From contig NC_063159.1 in NCBI RefSeq assembly GCF_020921035.1, positions 9,340,501-9,404,500 on the forward strand: 64,000 nt of DNA. Reading direction: 5' to 3'. Of this stretch, positions 36,143 through 47,311 are shown piece after piece. Origin of the DNA: Rhodamnia argentea. Its lineage: Eukaryota; Streptophyta; Magnoliopsida; Myrtales; Myrtaceae. The translations under genes and the position numbers were made by a program. Every line of letters starts with the position of its first letter. Positions within the stretch are counted from its first letter, which is position 1. The notes below the pieces were generated by a model. That model was given only the letters and a program-made list of their open reading frames with translations. It ran no database searches and was not told the DNA's origin.

Positions 36143-38690
36143 TCTCCCTCAACAGACATGGACGGGCGAACCCTTCGCACTCGCGCTCGCCGTTTCTTCG
36201 TTTCGCTCCTCACTTCCCTCGTCTTCCTCTTCCTCGACTTCCTCGACGCCTCCCTGTGCGTGTTGTATCGCTTCCTCGATGCGTTCATCGAAGGAAAGCC
36301 CTCTCCTTGCTACTGCGACAAGAACAGAGCCGGCGAGAGAAGCAGTGCAAGCGGAGGCGATGAAGAGAGCGAGGTCTCCGAGAGTCTGTACGGCAGGAGG
36401 AATGTTTTCAGGGAAATGGGCATGCTCAGGTTGGTCGAAAGGTGGGATCTTTCTGGTTCGGCAGGGAGGGTGGTAACGAATCATCGTAGTAGGTGGTCTG
36501 ATTGTGGCTGTGACTCGTGCGTTTCTTGGGCGTGCAGCGGTGCGCTAAAGCTTCATGTCGTCGTTCAGGAGCCTCTGCCAGGTGATTTTGTTCGAGCTTT
36601 TGCACTCTTTTCTTGCGCTCTTCTTCTGAATGTTGCTCTTTTTTGATGACATTGTATTTGGAACTTCAGTCCCATGAATGCACACCAATTGCCCTGTTCT
36701 CGTGCATTGGTTGTTATGTTCTTGCTGTGCCTTTTAGGGTCCGTACGGTAACACTCTAGAAACGTGTATGATAAAAAATTATTCCAAAAGTGATTCGAAA
36801 ACACTTTTGAAAAACAAAAATACTTTTGGAGCAAAAATGATAAACAAAAAAAACTTGTTTTTCGATTTTAGAACACTTTTTAGAAACAATTCGAGGGCGA
36901 GCTTGTGCAAGCCACCACCGCCCACCATTGCCGCCCGCCGCCAGTCCACCTCCGCCCCCATGGCCTCCGCCGCCCGCCACCGCCCGCCGCTAGCCGTCGG
37001 TTGCAGATCCTTTCTTTTGGTGAAAAAGTGTTTTTTTTTGTACTTGCTAAACACGTTTCTATTCTCGAAAATCGTAATCGGGAACAAAAACACAAAAAAA
37101 TATTTCTATTCCAAATATGTTCTCGGGAACAGAAACGTTACCATACACAGCTTTAGAATCTTTCCACTCGGTTCCTAAAGCCACCTTAATGAGTCGAGCA
37201 AGCAAGATGTACGACAACGCAGCTGTTAAGATTTGTACTTCTTTGTGGGAGAGAGTGATCCTTTCAATTCGTTTAAGTAGATAGACTAACTGGCCACTCC
37301 CTCAATGACTTGCTTTTGAGTCTGGTCTCCCGCGCCGCATATCATAGGGCTTTGCTTGATATCTAAGTTTCATCTTCCCATGGATGGCTAGATTTCATTT
37401 TAGAAAGGAAATTGATGTTGTGGTAGGTGTAGAGTAAGCTGGCGTCTTGTTGTATTAATCTTCTATTGTCTTTGCAATTCGATAAGCGGAATCAGTTGCT
37501 GTTTCTCTGCTCGAACTTGTCACGGTTAATGTAGCTGTGTTACCTTGTTGCAGCGAGTGTTCAGGTGCAGAAGGCCCCTGAAAATGTGATATTCGTGCAT
37601 GGGTTCCTCTCATCTTCGTCATTGTGGACAGAATCGGTGTTCCCTAATCTTTCTGAATCGGCAAGGGCTAACTACAGATTATTTGCCGTGGACCTTTTGG
37701 GATTTGGGAGAAGTCCAAAGCCAAGGGACTGCGCGTATACATTGAAGGATCACCTGGGCATGATTGAGAGATCCGTGATCATTCCATATCGGTTAAATTC
37801 TTTCCATTTAGTTGCGCACTCCATGGGATGCATAATCGCGCTGGCCTTAGCTGCAGAGTATACGGAGTCCGTGGCATCAATCACCCTAATTGCACCGGTG
37901 AGTGCACTAAGAACGTACTTTTATCTCACGGAAAAAAGCTGCATCTAGACTAGTCCGTGTCATTGATGTGCATGTGGAAGAAATTCTATGTCTCTTGTTC
38001 TCACACAATTCTCTCATGGTTTCCCTTCAGCCATATTTCCCATCTTCGGAAAGCAATGCAAGCTTAACAGCCCTTGAAAAGATTGCTGAGAAGAGATTGT
38101 GGCCTCCTCTGTTGTTTGGCTCAGCGGTCATGTCCTGGTACGAGCACTTGGGTCGATGTGTCTGCTTCCTTGTTTGCCGCAACCACAGGACATGGGAGAG
38201 AATCCTGAAACTTGTTACCCGGAGGAGGTACCCAAAATTGGAAAGCCTACTTTCTCTTAAGGAAGCACAAAGCAGTTTCTTGACCGTGGTTTCTAACTCG
38301 CAGCTTTCGTTCATTCTCTGTCCCAGTGATTTGCATTTTTCCCTGATCGACTTGACGAGGCACACCCATCACTCAGCCTTGCATACGATGCATAACGTGA
38401 TATGTGGGGGAATGAAATTCATGGATAACTACTTGGAAGGTCTAAGGAAATCCAGGGCAAGAATTGTGATTTTTCATGGTGACCGCGATGAGGTTGTCCC
38501 AATGGAGTGCAGCGACAACATCAAGATGAAGATCCCACACGCCGAGGTTGACATAATTCCGAATGCTAACCACACCAGGGTGATCCTAGGGAGAGAGAAG
38601 GCTCTTACTCGGAAATTGGAGCATGTTTGGGCAAGATTTGCAGGTCTTGGACAGGAATCCGACAGAGGGTTAGTGCTCGCAAGATGGTAG
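36140..38690 (+). CDS. BDG: Alpha/beta hydrolase, BODYGUARD-type (cuticle-forming putative lysophospholipase)
   Basis: Exons: 36140-36581, 37554-37897, 38031-38227, 38327-38690. They sum in phase to 448 aa. Arabidopsis BODYGUARD proteins are extracellular or wall-localised hydrolase-like proteins of the epidermis needed for cutin and cuticle formation; the substrate is not established. The N terminus has a hydrophobic segment at about 19-40 (FFVSLLTSLVFLFLDFLD), as in the family. The fold motifs are NVIFVHGFLSSSSLW (oxyanion region, about 158-172), DLLGFGRSPKPRDC, the nucleophile elbow AHSMGC (Ser about 237), WPPLLFGSAVMSWYEHLGR, HNVICGG, the acid in FHGDRDEVVP, and the catalytic His in NANHTRVIL. 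Intron 1 carries a MITE. ATG 36158 is an alternative start. Which BDG paralogue it matches cannot be decided from sequence alone. Confidence 0.93.
36738..37151. mobile_element. MITE in intron 1 of the BODYGUARD-like gene
   Basis: About 414 bp. The left end GGTCCGTACGGTAAC is inverted at the right end as GTTACCATACACAGC. Inner arms are also inverted (CTAGAAACG and CAGAAACG; AAACACTTTT and AAAAAGTGTTTT). TTTAG flanks both sides (36733-36737 and 37152-37156), a possible 5-bp target duplication. The centre (36895-37010) is unusually GC-rich with CCGCC/CCACC words, which produces spurious ORFs on both strands. Confidence 0.65.
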
Positions 38691-39025
38691 CAAGTGATGT
38701 TCTTGGGCCATTCATTTTCTTTGTTCGCTACATGTTTGGCTGATCATTCCAATTGCTTGCCTGAAGCATCATTGTACAACGATTTGACTAGCGAGAATAG
38801 TAAATTTTCTCGACGGGGAAATTGAAATGTGGCTTCTTTGATAGTCTATAAGGCGAAGCAATCAAGCTACTAATGAACATAATAAGAGTACATTCATTAT
38901 CATTCATGCCTTATTTTATATTTCATTAATACCACCAATCCATTTGAGGACTTTTACTTTCATTCTAGAACAAATCATGCTTCCATTTGTGTAAAGTTTG
39001 CGAGACCATTCGATCTTGGTTGTGA
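38691..39025. other. Shared 3' region of two convergent genes
   Basis: 335 bp between the stop codons of the hydrolase (+) and the peroxidase (-). It must contain both 3' UTRs. AATAAG at about 38880 and AT-rich stretches around 38880-38930 are candidate polyadenylation regions. Overlapping transcripts are possible but not shown. Confidence 0.5.
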
Positions 39026-40540
<1,515 letters not shown>

Positions 40541-40613
40541 CTAGGCTTTGGCGTGTGCTCTTAACTGAACTACGCAACACCACAATGCAAGGGAAGTTCA
40601 TTAGGCTCTCTCG

Positions 40614-40620
40614 ATTTATA
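40614..40620 (-). promoter_or_regulatory. Candidate TATA box of the peroxidase gene
   Basis: The minus strand reads TTGTATAAATCGAGAG, with TATAAAT about 126 bp upstream of the ATG at 40488. That spacing allows a leader of about 95 nt. It is a single-motif call without transcript data. Confidence 0.55.
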
Positions 40621-40639
40621 CAAGGGTTTGGCAACATCT

Positions 40640-41409
40640 ACGTTTGACTTGACCGACATTGCCAGCTAGGATAAATACGAGGTTAGAGTGAATTTGACGT
40701 TTCTAAGAATATGTTCCGGCAATATAAAAGTTGTTACTTCAATTTAGGCGGAGTGAAAATGTATTTGGCAAAAAAAAAAAAAAAAATTGGGGGACACAAA
40801 GCTGTTCACATGCACCAAGGCGTGCGACAAATAATATACAAACCCTAATTCTTGTGCGCTAGGTTACTACACAAACGTCGTTTGCAAGGTATTTACCTGA
40901 CTTGCATGTGATTTCGACCTTGCTAGTTTCGATCTTCGTACTTATTATATATTTTTTTCCTCTTTTGGCGATCCAATAATTTTTAGGTACTCGCGGAGAT
41001 TAATTGATTTAGAAAACGCGAGCGAATAATGCGCCTAGCGAACTTAGAGGAAGGAAGCTGCCGAGCAATTCATCGACATATCTTTTTTTTAATTATTATG
41101 TAGATAGAAGTATGTACTAATGTTAGTAAACATGAAGTTGCGGTTGATCTAAGAAAAATGAACATTTGAAGGAGATTTATCATGGGGATGCGAGGATCAA
41201 ATTCCCATTTCCGAGTGACTTCTTTATTTGGGTTCGCACAGGTTCCCATCAGATTGCTTTGCTGGCTAGGTACTTTTCTCTTTGTAATCAAGTAATAGTG
41301 GATTTTCAAGCATAGGAGTCATGCAATAAGTAGAGCGATCACGGTTCAAATGAATGTATTGTACCTTATGATACAAACTTGAAGAAGATGCCATGCATTC
41401 GATATCGGA
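40640..41409. other. Intergenic; peroxidase upstream region
   Basis: No gene is seen. There is an A tract at about 40772-40787. Short frames lack protein character. Confidence 0.5.
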
Positions 41410-42000
41410 GAAAATTGTCCAAAAAAGTCTTGAATATATTTCACTTTTGTCAGTACAATCCTAAACATTTTAATCGTATCAAATGAGTCGTGAACATTTT
41501 CACGTTTTGCCAAATTTGATCGAAGTCGCGGACATGGATGCCGGTCGACTTACGTGGCATAACCGACGCCGATGTGGATGATTTTTAATAATATTTTAAC
41601 ATTCATTTTTTTCTTTTTTTTTTTTTTTACACCCGCCACAGGTGAGGGCCAACGATGATTGCCTGGTCCGGGCAAGGAATTACCAAAACCGTAGCCTATT
41701 GCCCAACGAGAGCCGCGACGCCTTTGCCTTGTCTGAGCGAGGGCCTCCGCATCCTCACTAACCACGTTGTAAAAAAAGGATGAAAAAGAAAAAGTATTCA
41801 ATATAAAATATTCGAAGAAATATTAAAATATTATAAAAATTATCTACATCGGCGTCGGTCGCGTCACATGAGACAGTTGGCATCCACGTCATCTATTTCA
41901 AACTAAAATTAGTCCGATGGACTCAATTAACAAAATTAAAAAGGTTAAGCATTGAATTGACAAAAGTGCAATAGATTTACAACTTTTTGAACAATTTTGC
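41410..42000. mobile_element. Foldback/MITE element, family C
   Basis: About 590 bp. The left arm AAAATTGTCCAAAAAAGTC and CACTTTTGTCAGTACAATCC is inverted at the right (TTGACAAAAGTGCAATAG, TTTTTGAACAATTTTGCC). A second inverted pair lies inside: CGACGCCGATGTGGATGAT on the left against ATCTACATCGGCGTCGGTCG on the right. The centre (41630-41760) is GC-rich with GAGGGCC-type words. Family C recurs, more diverged, at about 43275-44139. Confidence 0.65.
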
Positions 42001-42271
42001 CTTCAATATCTATAAGAATCTTCATTCAATATATCATCGTAAGAGTGATTTTGTTAAACACCGAATATCTACACGAAGTGGGGATTAGAACCTTGCACTC
42101 CTTGTCTCCATCATCATGACCGTACCCCTTCGAACTTCAGCATACTCATCGCGTTGTCTCTCAGTCGTCTCGCCGCCGTCACCACCTCAATACTGTCATC
42201 GCTACATCCACCACGAGCGCCTACCTCTCTCTCCCTTTCTCTCATGGGAAACTCTCAAAATCGACATCGGT
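42001..42271. other. Intergenic, no feature supported
   Basis: C-rich, codon-like text (CACCACCTCAATACTG, ACATCCACCACGAG) but no open frame of note. It could be a remnant of the same repeat that was duplicated just downstream. Confidence 0.35.
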
Positions 42272-43075
42272 GAGATCTAGACCGTCGACGGTGGCACTTG
42301 GGAGCTCGATCGGACAGGGGTCGAGTTTTGTCGACCCCAAGATCGCTAAGTCGCTAGGCGGATTACTCACATGAGTAATAGTTACTTACATGTGCTGAAT
42401 AAGGTCCATAACTCATCCATCAGAGTCGGTCCATGGTGCATATGATTGTAAGCATATTGGTTCCAGCAATGGTGGACCTAGCTAAGATCAAGTCACAATA
42501 GAAGCAAACCTTAGGGTTTCTTCCATTTTGACTATGAATTTTCCAAATGTCCAATAGAGTAAGATGGACTAATACAACCTAATACTTCATGTATCAAATG
42601 GGGAAAAAAAAACCTAACTAACGTTTTTAATAATTCAAGGTCGGTAAGTCGTGCGTGACCGTTAATTTCATTTGGGAAGTTGACTTGACTCCACATATAA
42701 AGAACCTCTTTTTTTTTTTTGTTTCTTGTTCTGGTTATTTGAAAAAAAAAAAAAGACATTTGCAGAATTATCAAATGACAAGTTGCAGCAACATTATCGT
42801 GCAAGTAAAAAGCGTTGTACGACTCCTGACCTTCGTATGACTTTGAGAAATCAGATAGATTGCGATTTGGTACTAAGGTGTCAGCAAATCGTTGTAGAGT
42901 CTTGGCCTTGACTCGTCTTTTAGCGCAAAAATATGTAACTTCTACATGAAGCCCTCCGCGTTAGAACCAGCTGTTTTGTTTAGAGTCCCGCGCATTGACG
43001 CGGTGTGAGTATTTTTTATGTATAAAACACGATACATGATAGAATTCCACATATACGATGCCTTAAGGAACACCG
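42272..43075. repeat. Tandem duplication, unit 1 (about 804 bp)
   Basis: It starts GAGATCTAGACCGTCGACGG and ends GATGCCTTAAGGAACACCG. Matching landmarks recur in the same order from 43106: ACTCATCCATCAGA, TTGTGATTGT/ATGATTGTAAG, CAAGTCA-AGAAGCAAACC, CAATAGAGTAAGAT, AACCTAACTAAC, GTCAGCAAATCGTTGTAGAG, CGCGCATTGACGCGGTGTGA. Identity is good but far from complete, so the duplication is old. No gene is recognised inside. Confidence 0.75.
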
Positions 43076-43105
43076 TACATAATTGTCACGACCGACGGTG
43101 GCGTG

Positions 43106-44759
43106 GAGATCTAGTCCGTCGACGGTGGTGCTTGGGAGCTATAAGCTGCGGGCTGGAATAGTCACATGAGTAATGGTTACTCACGTGTGCTAAACACAGT
43201 CCACAACTCATCCATCAGATTCAATTAATAGGACTTGTGATTGTGAGCCTCTAGGTTCCATGATTGACGGACAGAAAAATCATCAAAAAAAGTTCATAAT
43301 GTACTTGTGTTAATTCACTCATGAATATTCTAATGATTTATCAATATAGTCTATCAAACCAACTTTAACCAAAAATCATTGGCATGGACGTCGCCCATAT
43401 TACATGGTACGATTAGCGAACGATCGGCACCGATGTGAACAATTTTTTTAATTTTACTCAATGTTTTTAGCTTTTTGTTGTTTTTTTTTTTTTTTCTTTC
43501 CTTTGCTTTCGGTTTTCCCAATTGTGGGCCAACAAGATCTAGGCGAGGGCCTCTACCCACCTTCGACCACAAGTGAGGGCCTCTGAGCCCAAATCCAGCA
43601 TAGGGTCGAACCCTTGCATGTTTTTTGGCAAGGGTCACGATGCCCTCGCTTGGTCGGGGTAAAGGTCGTGATACCTCACCTGAATACGGGCGAGGGTTGC
43701 AATACCCTCTCCTAGATCTAGCTGAAGGCCCAAAGTCCTTGCCCGGATCTTGGTGAGGGTCGCGATGCCCCCGTCGGCCAACATGCGAGTGCGTCGACCC
43801 TTGCCTAGATTAGGGCGAGGGCATGGAGGCCCTCACTCGTGGCCGGCATCCTCACCGGCCCAAGTTGTAAACAGAAAACAAACAAAGAAAGAAAAGAAAA
43901 GAAAAATAATAATAAAAAAAATAAAGTTTTATACTGAAAAATTGTCCATGTTGGCGCCGGCCATGACACGTTGGATGGTCGGCGTCGGGATCGGCGATTT
44001 CTTATCAAAATTAACCGAAAGGATTACATTGGCAAATAGTCAAAATGTTGAACACTCAAATTTGCACAATTGAAAGATTTAAAAGTGAATTGGCATAAGT
44101 ACAATAAATTTAAAGGGATTATATTGGTCATATTTCCAAGGATGGACCTATCTAATATCAAGTCATTATATAAGCAAACCCATATCCCCTAGACTATAGG
44201 GTCAAAGCACCATTAGGCATTTGCCATTTTCCCTCCAAATTGAGTTTTGACTCTTCAATAGAGTAAGATTCATTTTAGCTCCTTGTAAGAAAAGCAATGA
44301 AGACTACTATTACGACCTCACAAGTGAAGTACCCAAACGGGAAAGGAAAAAGAACCTAACTAACATCCTTTATAATTCAAGATCGGTCCCTCAATTTGAT
44401 TTGGGATAAATCTATTGCTTTTTTTTTTTTTTTTTTGTCTCACATTTGGGAAGTTGACTTGAGAAAAAGCAACAGTACCGGCAAGAAAAAAAGCAACATT
44501 TGGGAATTTGGTAGGTACCACCAAGTTGTCAGCAAATCGTTATAGAGTCTTGGCCTTCACTGCCGCTACTAAACTTGATTTTTTTTTTTTTTTCGATTTT
44601 TTGCTATCTTTTAGTAAATATTTTTGTTAGCAAATAGGTAACTTCTGCATGAAGCCTTTTACGTTAGGACCACCTGCTTTGTGGAGTGTCCGCGCATTGA
44701 CGCGGTGTGAACATTTTTATAGTATAGTATACGATACATATAAAATGCATTAAGGAACA
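43106..44759. repeat. Tandem duplication, unit 2, interrupted by a MITE
   Basis: Second copy of the block at 42272-43075. After removal of an inserted element at about 43275-44139 the copy is about 790 bp, almost the length of unit 1. Landmarks before the insert (ACTCATCCATCAGATTC, GGTTCCATGATTGACGG) and after it (GGATGGACCTATCTAATATC, CAATAGAGTAAGATTC, GTCAGCAAATCGTTATAGAG, CGCGCATTGACGCGGTGTGA) match unit 1 in order. Confidence 0.75.
43275..44139. mobile_element. Family C foldback/MITE inserted in duplication unit 2
   Basis: About 865 bp with diverged inverted arms: AAAAGTTCATAATGTACTTGTG against TAAGTACAATAAATTTAAAG, and CGATCGGCACCGATGTGAAC against TTGTCCATGTTGGCGCCGGC. The GC-rich centre (43500-43860) has a loose repeat of GGGCGAGGGTTGCAATACCC-like words. 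It resembles the element at 41410-42000. ORFs within the core are compositional artefacts. Confidence 0.6.
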
Positions 44760-44944
44760 TGGTTTTCCTTTATTAATGATATGGTTATAATTTACAATGT
44801 GAACTTTTTATAAATAGTATACTACATTTATGATACAAACTGATATTCCATGTCTTATACATTAAGGAAGAAAATACCAAAAGGTTTATGATCAAGTTCA
44901 AGTATAAAATATATACTGATATAATAAAATGGCATTTCACTTAG

Positions 44945-45360
44945 GCTCCATTTGTTTTTGGAAAATGTATGATTTGAAAAACACTTATTGAAAAATGATC
45001 ACTTACATTGTCTGGAATAATTATTCAATGGATAAAATTTTTATTGTCGGCAATAATTTTTGTCCGAACATTTTAATGGATGACGCAACTGAATTTTCTT
45101 CGTTCATTTTTGTTACCGATCAATTTTAGGAAAATATTTTTCGAATTATTTAAACGAAACAAACAGAGTCAAAATATTTTAGTAAAAATGATCATGTGTG
45201 TCACTTATAATAACTAGTCAATGCATTATCGACAACAAATTGTTTTTGTAGAGACAATGAAAATATTTTTCGTCCATTCACTTTTGCAAGCGATATAAGC
45301 GATCATCTTTTGAAAAGATATTTTCCAATCATTCATTTTTCGCGAAACAAACGAAGCATA
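44945..45360. mobile_element. MITE with TTTGTTT/AAACAAAC inverted ends
   Basis: About 415 bp between GGCTCCATTTGTTTTTGG and CGCGAAACAAACGAAGCA. Internal repeated words (AAAATATTTTTCG, TTTTGAAAAGATATTTTCC) lie in inverted pairs. It belongs with the AT-rich remnants at about 2155 and 8393 and is more distantly like the NLP8 intron element. Confidence 0.55.
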
Positions 45361-46458
45361 ATATGATACTGAGAGTTATGGGACAAGTTCGAGAAATCAT
45401 TTACAAAGCCTTATAGAGCTCGAGACGGGTATGGGGTTTGTTTTGCTGGTAATCCGAACCCCGAACATGATATAACTCATCGTGCCCGTTGATTGGCAAT
45501 CTAGCGAAATGTTAATGCTGAGCAAATGCTTCCCCAGCAACATAAGTCAGACGGGTGTCAAAACCGAATCGGAAAAACGAACCGAAAATAGAATCACTCC
45601 GAAATTTCGTGCATTTTTTATTCAGTTCGATTTAAATAATGAAAAAAAAAATGGAGACGCATGGAAAAGAGTTCAATTTTCCCTCGAATCATATGAGTAT
45701 CTTTCCATCTTCGGCCCACGAGAAGGAAGTTAAGAACGGAACACATACATGATCGAGTCACTTCACATGCATGTGTGACGAATAGAATTCTCTCGTACCC
45801 TTGGCAGCTGAAAAGTGGATCTTTGTGACATCAGGTTACAAAGTAAGTGCTGTAAATGGAATGACACAACTAGTCCGTTGAAGTGGCGTTAAGAGTGTGT
45901 GCCCTCAAAATTCCGAAGTGAAACAAATGCCATCTTTGAGGATATACGAAGATGGGGTTGGTCTCCCATGCATAAATAGATCAGAAGCTGATGCTACTCT
46001 CTAGACGAGAACACAGCATGCCGAAACTAGCTGTTATACTAAAGTGATTTGTATGTGTCACTCAAGGGACTAGATCTCCAAGTTAAACTACCGGGCATGG
46101 TACAATCTGATTTGAAGATGCAAACCGCAAAACTATTTACAGGAACAATCTATAAAAGGAAGGTTGGTTGGTGTTCTCGACTCACCAGGCACCGCAAGTA
46201 CTATCCTGCAGCCAAAAAACTGTCGCCATGATGTGAGTGGCAAATTATGGGACCCGTGATGTAAAGGACATGATTAATCCCTTGCAAGAATTTGTAATGT
46301 TAGCTGAGAAAATTCAATGCATAATACATAAATGGACATTTTCTTGTGTCGCTTGTTTGGCGTGAGAGAAGGAACCATAATCCATGAGAAAGTAAACAAA
46401 GAACTCAAACCAGTAAATTTTCAGATTGAAAATCCAATATCAAAATTCACATAAAAGG
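45361..46458. other. Intergenic, no gene supported
   Basis: Mixed-composition sequence. CTATAAAAGG at about 46150 resembles a TATA box, but no ORF or exon chain follows it. I see no repeat structure here. Confidence 0.4.
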
Positions 46459-47252
46459 GAAAAAATTTCAAATAAGGGCCCGAAGTCCTCTCGTTTTTTC
46501 AAATAAATGCTCCAAATAAACCTTGTTTCAAATGAGGGTCAGAAATGGCATAATATGTTCAAATGGCCTAAAGAGCATTTTCATCATTTTCCATTTTGAT
46601 TTTTTGTTCATTTTTTCCTTTTTTCAATTTTTTAAAAGTAAAAAAAAAAAAAAAATACAACCACACAAGCAAAAAGGCTGCCAGCCCACCGCTAATGGGG
46701 GGTCGGCGGGGTTGCCGGCTCCTCGACAAGGGCCGATGTCCCCACCGACCAAAGGCAAGCACCTCTGACCCTCGTGAAAATCGGAAGAGGGTCAAGGCCT
46801 CTCTCGGATCTGGGCGAGGGCCACCAACCCTCGTCGACCCTTACCCTTAGTTGGTGGGGTGGGGTCGTCGACCCTCGCCAAGACACCGGCGACCCCGCCG
46901 GCCTTTGCGCCCCCTGGGATCGTGGGGTGGCTGCCGCAACCATCCCACCTGTGTATGTTGTCTTTTTCTTTTTCCTTTTTACATTTTTTTGTTAATTTTT
47001 TAGGAAATAGAAAAAAAGGAAAGTCTAATAAAAAAGAAAAAAAATCAAATAAGCAAAAAGACGAAAATGCCATTTAAATCAGGCCTTTTTTTTAGATTTA
47101 TAATTACTTCAGGTCCTTATTTGAAACAATATTAACTTCAAACCCTTATTTGAAAAAATGAAAGCATTTCAAGCCCATATTTGAAACAGGATTAACTTAA
47201 AATCCTTATTTGAGAAAATACAAGGACCTCATGCCCTTTTTTGGAATTTTCT
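46459..47252. mobile_element. Family A MITE (about 795 bp) next to the LdpA-like gene
   Basis: The left end GAAAAAATTTCAAATAAGGGC is inverted at the right end, which is CCTTATTTGAGAAAATAC and then GGAATTTTCTC. Several sub-terminal units (TTTCAAATGAGGG on the left, CCCTTATTTGAAAAAATG on the right) repeat within each arm. The core (46680-46950) is GC-rich with CCACCGACC/GGCGAGG words. It ends about 60 bp from the LdpA-like stop codon. Confidence 0.65.
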
Positions 47253-47311
47253 CTATGAAGGGCAATAGGAGCTACTGAAATTTGAGACACAAGTTGCACA
47301 TTTAATGCTGT

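Noticed and set aside
36768-37178. Overlapping Pro/Ala- and Gly-rich frames on both strands
   Set aside because: They lie in the GC-rich core of the MITE inside the BODYGUARD-like intron and are compositional.
42272-43106. Possible pair of LTRs around 42272 and 43106
   Set aside because: Only about 30 bp separate the two units, no TG...CA ends or primer-binding site is visible, and no retroelement coding lies between. It is a tandem duplication.
43354-44073. Arg/Pro-rich frames on both strands
   Set aside because: They lie within the GC-rich core of a family C element. Both strands are open because of composition.
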